From positions 62,001 through 126,000 of the forward strand of contig CAYQQQ010000001.1 of NCBI GenBank assembly GCA_964420125.1: a DNA stretch of 64,000 nucleotides. The letters are read 5' to 3'. Numbering within the stretch: the stretch's first letter is position 1; the number at the start of each line of letters is the position of its first letter. Shown in pieces: positions 25,416 through 33,329 of the stretch. The stretch comes from CAYQQQ01 sp964420125. Its GTDB lineage: Bacteria > Actinomycetota > Acidimicrobiia > Acidimicrobiales > Microtrichaceae. Position numbers and translations under genes: made by a program. Below the pieces are notes generated by a model. The model saw only the letters and a list, made by a program, of their open reading frames with translations. It did no database searches and was not told the DNA's origin.

Positions 25416-27052
25416 CCGCGCCCGAGCCGGTGTCGGCGGAAGGTGCGCCTCGCACCTTGTGGGAGCTCTTCGCCCGTAGCGTCGAGCTCCACGGCGACCG
25501 TGCCGCGCTGATCACCGCCGACGCCCGATGGAGCTACGCCGAGCTCGACGCCTGGGTCGACGCCCACGCCCGGGCGCTGGTGGCCGCCGGCGTCACCAAG
25601 GGCGCGCGGGTGGGGCTCTGGATGGAGAACGACCCCGAATGGGTCGCCGTGGCGCTGGCGGCCACCAGCATCGGCGCGGTGCTCGTGCCGGTCAGCACCT
25701 TCGCCAAGGCCGACGACCTGGCCTACCACCTCCGCATGGCGGACGTCAGCCACCTGCTCATGACCCGGTCCTTCCTCGGCAGCGACTACCTGGCGATGCT
25801 GTCCTCGGTCGCCCCGGGCATCGCCGAGGGACCGTCACGACCCGGCGGACCGCTCCTGATCGAGGAGCTCGCGTCGCTGCGGAGCGTCGTGGTGCGCGGC
25901 TCGGAGGGCCAGCTGCCACCCGGCTGCGTGCGCTGGGACGACCACCTGTGTGCCGGCGACGCAGTGCCCGCCGCGGTGCTCTCCGGGCTGCGAGCCGAGC
26001 TCGACCCCGACGACGACTGCTACCTGCTCACGACCTCCGGCACCACGGCTCGTCCCAAGGGCGTGCTCCACGACCACCGCACGCTGGCCCGCAACGGGTT
26101 CCTGATCGGCGAGCTGCAGGCGCTGGTGCCCGAGGACGTGGTGTGGTTCTACTTCCCGCTGTTCTTCTCGGCCGGCTGCATCAACGTGATGCTGGGCACG
26201 CTCTCCCACGGATCCGCGCTCATCGTCCAGGCCAGCTTCGACCCGCCCGAGGCCCTGGAGCTGATCGAGCGGGAGGGCGCGACCGCCTGGCACCTGTGGC
26301 TCCACCAGCTCAACAAGCTGATGGCCGAACCCGGTTGGTCGACACGGGACCACTCCCATCTGCACAAGGGCACGGCTCCCTTCGACATGTTCGTCGAGGG
26401 CCTGCCGGAGGGGCATCCCGGCGGGGTGAACATGTACGGCATGACCGAGACGGCCACCGCCTTCTCCTGCACCCCCGCCGCCGACCCCATCGACGTGCGC
26501 CTCAGCACCCAGGGCCACCTGCTCCCCGGCAACGAGGTGCGCATCGTCGACCCCGACACCGGCGAGCAGATGTCCGAGGGCGAGGCCGGTGAGATCTGCG
26601 TGCGCGGCGCCTCGTTGATGCGCCGCTACTACAAGGTCGACCCGGCGGAGACCTTCGACGCCGAGGGCTTCTTCCACACCGGCGACCTCGGCTTCGTCGA
26701 CGCCGAGGGCCGGCTGCACTTCGAGCGACGGCTGAAGGACGTCATCAAGACCGGCGGCATCAACGTGAGCCCTGCGGAGGTCGAGTCGGCACTGCAGGGC
26801 CTCCCCGGAGTGGAGGTCGCTCACGTGTTCGCCGTGCCGGACGCCGATCGCGGAGAGGTGGTGGGCGCCGCCCTGGTGGTGACCGATCCCGCCACGTTCG
26901 ACGCGGGTGCCGCCACCACGTGGTGGGCCGAGCACCTGCCCGCCCACAAGCGGCCCGGCCGGTACCTGGTGCTCACCGAGGCAGAGGTCCCGATGACCGG
27001 CAGCGGCAAGGTCCGCAAGCACGAGCTGCGCGACCGGTTGCTCCGCTCCTGA
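25412..27052 (+). CDS. AMP-forming acyl-CoA ligase (ANL superfamily)
   Basis: A 546-residue ligase starting at GTG. Motifs: TTSGTTARPKGVLHDH (phosphate loop), MYGMTETATAF (adenine site), FFHTGDLGFVDAEG, RRLKDVIKTGGINVSPAEVE (hinge), and catalytic Lys in MTGSGKVRKHEL. It is complete and distinct from the ligase at 12489, with a more standard signature set, so the operon has two activating enzymes for different acids. It closes the plus-strand operon; 136 bp without a gene follow. Confidence 0.9.
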   Translation: MTAPEPVSAEGAPRTLWELFARSVELHGDRAALITADARWSYAELDAWVDAHARALVAAGVTKGARVGLWMENDPEWVAVALAATSIGAVLVPVSTFAKADDLAYHLRMADVSHLLMTRSFLGSDYLAMLSSVAPGIAEGPSRPGGPLLIEELASLRSVVVRGSEGQLPPGCVRWDDHLCAGDAVPAAVLSGLRAELDPDDDCYLLTTSGTTARPKGVLHDHRTLARNGFLIGELQALVPEDVVWFYFPLFFSAGCINVMLGTLSHGSALIVQASFDPPEALELIEREGATAWHLWLHQLNKLMAEPGWSTRDHSHLHKGTAPFDMFVEGLPEGHPGGVNMYGMTETATAFSCTPAADPIDVRLSTQGHLLPGNEVRIVDPDTGEQMSEGEAGEICVRGASLMRRYYKVDPAETFDAEGFFHTGDLGFVDAEGRLHFERRLKDVIKTGGINVSPAEVESALQGLPGVEVAHVFAVPDADRGEVVGAALVVTDPATFDAGAATTWWAEHLPAHKRPGRYLVLTEAEVPMTGSGKVRKHELRDRLLRS

Positions 27053-27188
27053 GGCCCACCGCCGCAACCCGCGTCGACCGCCGCGCCACGGCCCGGTTCC
27101 GCGACCCGCTCGATACCCTCCCAACGGGGCCCGCGACCGCGGGCACCCACCTCAGCGCACCGCTGCTCCGCACTGGAGGCCTACCCAC

Positions 27189-28208
27189 ATGTGCACAGAC
27201 CTTCGCCTCGTCCGGCTCCCCGACCGGCGGATCTCGGCTCGCACCATGGACTTCGCCCTCGAACTGCGCTCAGAGCTCCAGATCGTCCCCCGCGGGCAGC
27301 GCTGGAGTGCCCTCGACACGGACACCGACGTGGCCCCCCTGGAGTGGTCCAACGAGCTCGGATTCGTGGGCATGGACGCCTTCGGCTTCCCCTGGGGCAT
27401 CTGCGACGGCCTGAACGAGGTGGGGCTGTCCATCGGCACGCTGTGGCTGCCGGAGACCAAGATCCCCACGGATCCACCCGGTGGCGGTACCGCCCCGGCG
27501 ATCGACTTCGTCCACCTCGCGGCGTGGATCCTGGGCACCTGCCGAACGGTCGACGACGTGCGCCACGCCCTCGGGTCGGTCCAGGTGTGGAACGCGCCGC
27601 TCCAGCGGATGTGGGCCACCGGCCAGACCATGCCCGATCTGGTCAAGCCGTTGAAGGACTACGCCATCACCGAGCACCTCAGCGTGCACGACGCAAACGG
27701 CGCCGACCTGGTGGTGGAGTTCCTCGACGATCGCGTCGTGATGCACGACAACCACGTCGGGGTGCTGACGAACTCCCCCACCTACGACTGGCACGTGACC
27801 AACCTTCGCAACTACGTCGGCCTCACCAACGTGGAGGCCGAGCCGGTGAACCTCATGGGGATGGCGGTCACCCCAACGGGCAACGGAACCGGCCTGCTCG
27901 GCATGCCGGGCGACGTCACCCCACCGTCGCGCTTCGTGCGGGCGACGGTGCTCACCCAGGTGGCCACCGCCGCCGAGGACGCCCGCAGTGCCGTCAACCA
28001 GGCGTTCCACTCCCTGGATCTGGTCAGCGTGCCCCGCAGCGTGGCTGCCTCCGGCGACTACACGCAGTGGTACGTGGCCCGGGACCACGACGACCCCACC
28101 TACTACGTGCGCACCTACGACGCCTGGACCACTGACGTGCACCGTCTGGGCGAGCTCGGGCTGGACACGCCCGGCCCGCAGCGGTCGCTCCCGCTGCCAG
28201 CCACCTGA
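27189..28208 (+). CDS. Choloylglycine-hydrolase/penicillin-V-acylase-like Ntn hydrolase
   Basis: A 339-residue member of the Cys-type N-terminal nucleophile hydrolases. After removal of Met1 the nucleophile would be Cys2 (MCTDLRL), and ISARTMDF supplies the conserved Arg and Asp. NSPTYDWHVTNLRN and the Arg in RFVRATVL match the oxyanion and substrate residues. Enzymes hydrolyse linear amide C-N bonds such as bile-acid conjugates, acyl-homoserine lactones or penicillin V. No signal peptide precedes Cys2, so it acts in the cytoplasm. It is a single gene, convergent with the next. TACCCT at 27113 could be its -10 box. Confidence 0.87.
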   Translation: MCTDLRLVRLPDRRISARTMDFALELRSELQIVPRGQRWSALDTDTDVAPLEWSNELGFVGMDAFGFPWGICDGLNEVGLSIGTLWLPETKIPTDPPGGGTAPAIDFVHLAAWILGTCRTVDDVRHALGSVQVWNAPLQRMWATGQTMPDLVKPLKDYAITEHLSVHDANGADLVVEFLDDRVVMHDNHVGVLTNSPTYDWHVTNLRNYVGLTNVEAEPVNLMGMAVTPTGNGTGLLGMPGDVTPPSRFVRATVLTQVATAAEDARSAVNQAFHSLDLVSVPRSVAASGDYTQWYVARDHDDPTYYVRTYDAWTTDVHRLGELGLDTPGPQRSLPLPAT

Positions 28209-28227
28209 ACCGGCGCGATGGAGTCGC

Positions 28228-28785
28228 TCAGGCCGGGCTGAGCACGAAGACGGCGAACTCCCGCCGGCAGTACTTCTGGAAGTGCCCCCACAGGGGGAAG
28301 TACTCGACCAGCCGCGGCCACATCTCGGCGCGCTCCTCGCCGGTGACCTTGCGGGCGGTGACCGGCCATGTCCGGTCACGCAGCTCCACCGTCGCCGTCG
28401 GGGTCGTCTCGAGGTTGAGCACCCAGTGGGGGCTCTTGGCGAAGCCCGCGAAGGATCCGACGACGATCAGGTCGCCGCCGTCGATCAGGTAGTTGACGCA
28501 GGTGGCCACGTCGTCGCCGCTGCGGCGCCCGACGGTGGTGAGCACGATGACGGGCGCGCCCTGCGTCTCGTCGAGGCCCTCGCCGCCGACCGCCTTGTAG
28601 GCATCGGCGTGCCCGGTGCCCGCCATGCGGATGATGGCGGGAACGCGGGAGTTGATCACGTTCTGCCACTCCTCGTCGCTGAGGAAGTCGGGCTTGGGCG
28701 GGTGCTCCTCACCGGCTTCGATGCGGTCGAGGAGCTCCTCGCTGATCTCGTCCTCGGTGGGCTCAACGGTCGGATCGTCGGCCAT
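28228..28785 (-). CDS. F420-dependent (Ddn/DUF385-type) nitroreductase-like protein
   Basis: A 185-residue protein. The region APVIVLTTVGRRSGDDVATCVNYL followed by GDLIVVGSFAGFAKSPHWVLNLETTP is the hallmark of deazaflavin (F420)-dependent quinone reductases of the Ddn family. An acidic N-terminal extension of about 60 residues precedes it. Members reduce quinones or other electrophiles with F420H2. It is the last gene of a five-gene minus operon that also has an SDR and a carboxymuconolactone-decarboxylase-like protein. Confidence 0.85.
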   Translation of the reverse strand: MADDPTVEPTEDEISEELLDRIEAGEEHPPKPDFLSDEEWQNVINSRVPAIIRMAGTGHADAYKAVGGEGLDETQGAPVIVLTTVGRRSGDDVATCVNYLIDGGDLIVVGSFAGFAKSPHWVLNLETTPTATVELRDRTWPVTARKVTGEERAEMWPRLVEYFPLWGHFQKYCRREFAVFVLSPA

Positions 28786-28822
28786 GGTCGCTCCTCGGTC
28801 TGCTGCCAGCCATCGTCATCGG

Positions 28823-29233
28823 TCAGGAACCGCCATCCCCTGCGGCGGCGTCGTACTCGGCGAACACCTCGCCGGCGATGCGGAACCCTTCCACCGCCGC
28901 GGGGAACCCGGCGTAGATGGCGGTGTGCCAGATGATCTCGCAGATCTCCGCCCGCGAGAGGCCGAGGTTCATGCCGACACCGACGTACACGCGCAGCTGC
29001 TCGGGCTTGGCCAGCGCGGTCAGCAGAGCGATGGTGATCGTGGCCCGCTGCCGCTTGTCGAGCTCCGGCCGGGGCCACACCTCCCCCATCACCACACCCA
29101 CGGAGAAGGTGTTCCAGGCGTCGTCGACCTCGGAGGGCACCGGGAAGCGGGGGAAGGTGGGCGACCCTGAGAACATCTCCGAGGCCACGCCGAGCGCCTT
29201 CATGAACCGCTCCTGTGACAGGTCGTCATCCAT
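28823..29233 (-). CDS. Carboxymuconolactone decarboxylase family protein
   Basis: A 136-residue helical protein of the CMD/AhpD fold (RQRATITIALLTALAKPEQLRVYVGVGMNLGLSRAEICEIIWHTAIYAGFPAAVEGF). The CxxC redox pair of AhpD is absent, so it is nearer to PcaC-type decarboxylases. In aromatic catabolism PcaC decarboxylates 4-carboxymuconolactone, but many homologues act on other substrates. It lies between the SDR and the Ddn-like gene. The exact reaction is unknown. Confidence 0.85.
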   Translation of the reverse strand: MDDDLSQERFMKALGVASEMFSGSPTFPRFPVPSEVDDAWNTFSVGVVMGEVWPRPELDKRQRATITIALLTALAKPEQLRVYVGVGMNLGLSRAEICEIIWHTAIYAGFPAAVEGFRIAGEVFAEYDAAAGDGGS

Positions 29234-29273
29234 GGCTCACCTCCTCACCCATGGGGAGCTCGGGGGAGGGCAT

Positions 29274-30032
29274 TCAGCGGACCGCCGTCGTTCCGCCGTC
29301 CACCACGATCCCGGTACCGGTGATGTACCGGGCGTCGTCGCTGCACAGGAAGAGCACCACCGGTGCCACGTCCTCGGGCGTGCCGACGCGGCCGAGAGGT
29401 GTCTTCGCCTCCCAGTCGGTCTTGAAGTCGGGCATCATCGCCATGATGGGCGCCGTCATGGGCGACTCGATGAACCCGGGGTGCACGGTGTTGATGCGGA
29501 TGTTGTTGGCGCCCACCTCGTGGGCCACCGACCGGGACAGCCCCAACAGGCCCGTCTTGGCCGCGCAGTAGGCGGAGAGCATCGCGCTGCCGACGATCCC
29601 CTCCACCGACGACGTCAGCACGATCGAGCCTCCACCGGCGTTGCGCAGCGCCGGGATGGCGGCCTGGGTGGTGCGGAACACCCCGTTGAGGTTGATGTCG
29701 ACGATGCGGATCCAGTCCTCCGCCTCGTGGAACTCGGCGAAGTTGGCGCCCACCACACCCGCGTTGGCGAACACGCAGTCGAGGCGGCCCCATCGTTCGA
29801 CGATCCGGCTCACGGCGTCGCGGCACGCCTGGCTGTCGGTGACGTCGCAGGGGAAGGACGCCGCTTCCCCCCCGGCGGACTCGATGGCGGCGACGACCGC
29901 ATCGGCGCCGTCGGCGTCGATGTCGCTCACCGCCACCTTGGCGCCCTCGGCGGCGAACTGCTCGGCGGTCACCTTGCCGATGCCGCCCGCACCGCCGGTC
30001 ACCCATGCGACCTTTCCTTCGAACCGGTTCAT
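29274..30032 (-). CDS. SDR family NAD(P)-dependent oxidoreductase
   Basis: A 252-residue classical SDR. TGGAGGIGK, the acidic VSDIDADG after strand 2 (favouring NAD), FANAG in place of NNAG, SS in VLTSSVEG, and catalytic YCAAK are visible. The C-terminus RYITGTGIVVDGGTT is FabG-like. It is in the middle of a five-gene minus operon and 86 bp downstream of the ABM gene. Likely oxidises a secondary alcohol of the operon's unknown substrate. Confidence 0.9.
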   Translation of the reverse strand: MNRFEGKVAWVTGGAGGIGKVTAEQFAAEGAKVAVSDIDADGADAVVAAIESAGGEAASFPCDVTDSQACRDAVSRIVERWGRLDCVFANAGVVGANFAEFHEAEDWIRIVDINLNGVFRTTQAAIPALRNAGGGSIVLTSSVEGIVGSAMLSAYCAAKTGLLGLSRSVAHEVGANNIRINTVHPGFIESPMTAPIMAMMPDFKTDWEAKTPLGRVGTPEDVAPVVLFLCSDDARYITGTGIVVDGGTTAVR

Positions 30033-30118
30033 CTGTGCTCTCTCTCTTCGTCTCGCTTCGTGGGTTGCTGGGGACTGGCCGCCGTGGCACCGGCGGCTGC
30101 GGCACGGGGCCGCCGTTC

Positions 30119-30433
30119 TCAGGTGGAGCCGTCGCCCTTGGCTCGCACGACCCGCGCCTGGCGGATCTCGGAACCCGGCTCGACGAAGCCGGCGATGGTC
30201 CGGACCACCTGTTCGAACGCGGCGCTCGCCTGGTGCAGGTCGAAGGCGTCGCGGTCGGTGTACTGCTCGTAGATCCATACGGTGCCCGGTTCGTCGAGGT
30301 CGACGTGCACGGCATAGGCCAGCGTGTCGTGCTCCCGCTCGACCTCGTCGAAGATCGGCTCGAGCGCATCCAGGAGATCCTGGCGGCGTCCCGGGTCGAC
30401 GCGCACCTCGGCGATGATGCTGTGCCGGGGCAT
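30119..30433 (-). CDS. Antibiotic biosynthesis monooxygenase (ABM) domain protein
   Basis: A 104-residue dimeric ferredoxin-like (ABM) domain: HSIIAEVRVDPGRRQDLLDALEPIF, then YAVHVDLDEPGTVWIYEQYTDRDAFDLHQAS. The family includes cofactor-free quinone-forming monooxygenases and heme-degrading proteins. ATG start 5 bp after the stop of the upstream gene; no strong RBS, so coupling is likely. In an operon with an SDR and an F420 reductase it may oxygenate a ring, but this is inference. Confidence 0.8.
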   Translation of the reverse strand: MPRHSIIAEVRVDPGRRQDLLDALEPIFDEVEREHDTLAYAVHVDLDEPGTVWIYEQYTDRDAFDLHQASAAFEQVVRTIAGFVEPGSEIRQARVVRAKGDGST

Positions 30434-30438
30434 CTGGC

Positions 30439-31464
30439 TCACACCAGCCAGCGGGGCCAGGGCGGGTAGATGCTGTACTCGGCGACTCCCGTGCCCTTCT
30501 CGCCGGTCTCCTCCACCTCGTAGTCCACGAAGGCTTCGTAGCAGTCCATGCGGTTCTCGAGCTCGTTCTCGCCCCGGTTCCAGAGCTTGATGGTGCCGTG
30601 GTGCTTGGTGGAGCGGACGTGGATCACCTCGCCGTCGGGCAGGGTGAACTCGTAGCGGAACTGCCCCGCCGTTCGCACCGCCGGAGTGCCGTCGTCGGGG
30701 ATCTCGGCGGCCGCGTTGAGCAGCGGACGGCTTCCCTCGGCGGTGGACTGAAACCCTCCGAGGGTGGCGTTCTCGTTGGGCTGGCCCATCTTGGAGTCGA
30801 AGTAGAAGCCGAAGGTGTTGATGTGGCGGTCGGGCAGCTGCACCGACGGCCAGAAGTGAGCGGCGATGTGGGCCTCGTTGTAGTCCCATTCCGGCGGATC
30901 GGAGAACCGGTCCGACCAGGTGTGGTCGCGGTGCGACCAGCAGTTGATCTGGCGGGTCTCTCCCGCAGCCGGCCCGTAGCGGATCTCGAAGGTGCCGGTG
31001 CAGTCCATGGCCTGCTCGTAGTGGCCCTTGTGGAAGGGGAAGGCGATGGCGAGGGGGTCGCCGCGCACGGAGTCGTGGTAGTCGAAGACCTGGAACCGGC
31101 CGGTGAAGTCGAGCTGGAACCCGTAGCGCGGACCGTCCATGGAGATGCGGATGTGCTCCATGGGGTCGATGACCTCGTAGGTCAGCGTGCCATCGGTCCA
31201 GGGCCCGTCGTCGGGCTCGGGATCGAGCGGGACCCGCAGGCCGTAGGACTGCTGCACGCCGTCGATGACGTAGTAGGTCTCGAAGCGGCCGTACCCCTTG
31301 TTGGTGAGGTGGAAGTGGTTGACCCCGAAGACGTTCGCCTCGGGATCGACCACGCTCACCCACAGCGTGTCGCCGAAGAGCCGGTCGCCGATGTCCTCGG
31401 GCGGCGCGTGGCGACCCTCGTCGGCCAGGCTCAGACCGGGAGGGAGTTCATGGGACGGTGACAT
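30439..31464 (-). CDS. Beta-rich lipocalin-like protein (DUF7064/DUF7065-like), unknown function
   Basis: A 341-residue protein rich in Trp, His and aromatic strands, with no signal peptide or membrane helix. The pattern, including WVSVVDPEANVFGVNHFHL, INCWSHRDHTWSDRF and TFGFYFDSKMGQPNENATLGG, suggests two lipocalin-type beta domains, as in AttH/carotenoid-hydratase-like or DUF7064/7065 proteins. I cannot name a reaction. It begins the five-gene minus operon; AAGGAG precedes its ATG by 6 nt. Homologues occur beside SDRs and P450s in steroid/terpenoid-like gene sets, from general knowledge. Confidence 0.7.
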   Translation of the reverse strand: MSPSHELPPGLSLADEGRHAPPEDIGDRLFGDTLWVSVVDPEANVFGVNHFHLTNKGYGRFETYYVIDGVQQSYGLRVPLDPEPDDGPWTDGTLTYEVIDPMEHIRISMDGPRYGFQLDFTGRFQVFDYHDSVRGDPLAIAFPFHKGHYEQAMDCTGTFEIRYGPAAGETRQINCWSHRDHTWSDRFSDPPEWDYNEAHIAAHFWPSVQLPDRHINTFGFYFDSKMGQPNENATLGGFQSTAEGSRPLLNAAAEIPDDGTPAVRTAGQFRYEFTLPDGEVIHVRSTKHHGTIKLWNRGENELENRMDCYEAFVDYEVEETGEKGTGVAEYSIYPPWPRWLV

Positions 31465-31916
31465 CGCTGCTCCTTGTTGGTTCGCTGCCAGCGGGATGGG
31501 GCTGGTGCGGCCGCTCGATCACGCCGGACGCGACCACGACCACGTCGGACCCCACGACCGGTACGTCGGCATCGTGTGTGGTACTCCCCATCCGGCAACC
31601 CCCTGTGGTGCTGTCCCGATGGTGTCGCCCCGTGGGACCCACCGCTCGACGCCGTTCGGGACGAGGGACGGTCCGCTCGGAGCAGCGGCTCTCGGACAGC
31701 TTTAGGCGGCTAACTTAGCACAGCTAACCCGACGTCCCGCAAGGGCTGATCCCGACGCGAGTCGGATCGGGGTCCCGGCCCCCCGCGGCTCTCGCAGTGC
31801 ACCGCGCCGACCTCGGGGGTTCATCCCCGTAGGATGAGCCGCGTCCCGCCCCGAACCCCCTATGTTCGCCACCGAGCACACCGGGTCCCCAGGTGACGGA
31901 AGGATCGGCGACCACC
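31465..31916. other. Long divergent intergenic region
   Basis: About 450 bp between divergent genes. It holds the palindrome GCTAACTTAGC (31709-31719) described separately and a possible -10 TAGGAT (31830-31835) for the plus gene. Short frames exist on both strands but none has a convincing start site or family pattern. If the 31709 site marks the minus promoter, the minus operon has a leader of about 240 nt. Confidence 0.5.
31702..31730. promoter_or_regulatory. TAAGTTA-family palindrome in promoter spacer
   Basis: GCTAACTTAGC (31709-31719) is a perfect 11-bp palindrome around one central base; GCTAAC recurs at 31723-31728. On the minus strand, TTAGCT and TAAAGC flank it with a 17-nt spacer, forming a candidate promoter for the operon starting at 31464. 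The site matches four others in this window (11862, 36027, 37682, 40911). Confidence 0.55.
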
Positions 31917-33329
31917 ATGGACGACGCAGCGCCCTCGGATCCCGCCTCGGAGGAGAAGGGACCTCCCGACCCCGAGGCGCCGGACCACGACGACCACGCG
32001 GAGCTGGAGCGCCTGCGAGCCGAGAACGCCAGCCTGCGCGAGGAGCTCGAACACAGCGCGCCGGCACACCACGAGAAGGTCGTGCGGCGGCGACGCCACG
32101 TCGCCGCCGTGCTGCTCGTCGTGATCGGCTCCACCTTGCTGCCGGTGTCGGTGCTCACCGTGTGGGTCCGCAACCAGGTCTTCGACACGGACCGCTACCT
32201 GGCGACCGTGGAGCCCCTGGCCTCGGATCCCGCCGTGCAGTCCGCGGTGGCCAACCGGATCTCGAAGCGTGTCAGCGACGAGGTCGACTTCCGACAGCTG
32301 GCCGAGGACGCGCTCCCCGAGGAGGCAGCGTTCCTGGCGGTCCCGATCGCCGCCGGTGCCGACAACCTCATCTCCACGGCGTCGCGCAAGCTCGTGGAGA
32401 GCGACGAGTTCCAGCGCCTGTGGGTCGAGGCGAACCGCGTGGGCCACGACGGGCTGGTGAAGGCCATCAAGGGCGAGAAGGGTGACGTCGTCTCCGCCGA
32501 GGACGGCCGGGTGGTGCTCAAGCTGGGTGGGCTCGCCCAGAAGGTGCTCGAGGCGATCGATCAGCAGTTCGGCATCGACCTCGCCGACAAGATCCCCGCC
32601 GAGAAGCTGGGGGTGGAGTTCGTCCTGGTCAACGCACGACAGCTCTCCGACCTCCAGGCCGGCGCGAGGATGCTCGACCGCCTGTCGTGGCTGTCGGTGA
32701 TCCTGGCACTGGGGTGCCTGGCCGGCTCGGTCGCCGCCGACCCCGATCGCCGTCGTGGGCTGCGCAACGTCGGTCTCGGCACGGCGCTGTCGATGCTGGT
32801 CCTGCTCCTGGCGTTCGGCGTCGGTCGCGAGCTGTACCTGTCCAACCTCCCCACAGGCGTCGAGCGGCCCGACGCCGCCGCCGCGATCTTCGACACGCTG
32901 ACGCGCTTCATCCTCCAGGCGACCAGGGTGCTGTTCGCCATCGGCGCCGTGCTCCTGGTCGGCGCCTGGTTGGCCGGGCCCACCGCCACGGCCCGACGCC
33001 TGCGCGAGTACTGGGACCGGCTGCTCGGAAGGGGCTCGGCAGCGGCCGGCGGGGCGGTGGAGCTCGGGCCCGTACCGGCGTGGGTCGCCCGCAACCTCAA
33101 CGCGCTGCGCGGCGTGACCCTGGTGGCGGCGGTGTTGGTCCTGTTGGCGTGGAACCAGCCCACCGGCAAGGTCGTGCTGCTCATCGCCGTGCTCACCCTC
33201 GTGCCCCTGGCCGTCGTGCAGCTCCTCGCGGGGATCGCCTCCGCCAGCGCGGTCGAGACTGGCGATGAGCCTGTGGACAACCCCGCCGATGCAGCCCACC
33301 GCGACGAGGCGGGGGCCGGCACGGTGTGA
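31917..33329 (+). CDS. Multi-pass membrane protein with N-terminal coiled coil, unknown function
   Basis: A 470-residue protein. Residues about 30-50 form a short coiled coil (ELERLRAENASLREELEH). A basic stretch VVRRRRH precedes the first membrane helix at about 62-82, and a large, probably extracytoplasmic domain of about 170 residues follows. Four further hydrophobic helices lie at about 260-280, 290-310, 345-370 and 410-445. It resembles large integral membrane proteins common in actinobacteria, without a known function. ATG 31917 follows GGAAGG; a GTG at 31893 is an alternative. The stop overlaps the methyltransferase start by 4 bp. Confidence 0.75.
   Translation: MDDAAPSDPASEEKGPPDPEAPDHDDHAELERLRAENASLREELEHSAPAHHEKVVRRRRHVAAVLLVVIGSTLLPVSVLTVWVRNQVFDTDRYLATVEPLASDPAVQSAVANRISKRVSDEVDFRQLAEDALPEEAAFLAVPIAAGADNLISTASRKLVESDEFQRLWVEANRVGHDGLVKAIKGEKGDVVSAEDGRVVLKLGGLAQKVLEAIDQQFGIDLADKIPAEKLGVEFVLVNARQLSDLQAGARMLDRLSWLSVILALGCLAGSVAADPDRRRGLRNVGLGTALSMLVLLLAFGVGRELYLSNLPTGVERPDAAAAIFDTLTRFILQATRVLFAIGAVLLVGAWLAGPTATARRLREYWDRLLGRGSAAAGGAVELGPVPAWVARNLNALRGVTLVAAVLVLLAWNQPTGKVVLLIAVLTLVPLAVVQLLAGIASASAVETGDEPVDNPADAAHRDEAGAGTV

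Noticed and set aside
31448..31642. Small minus-strand ORF of 64 codons in the long intergenic region
   Set aside because: No RBS, no known pattern, and the region is upstream of the promoter-like palindrome.
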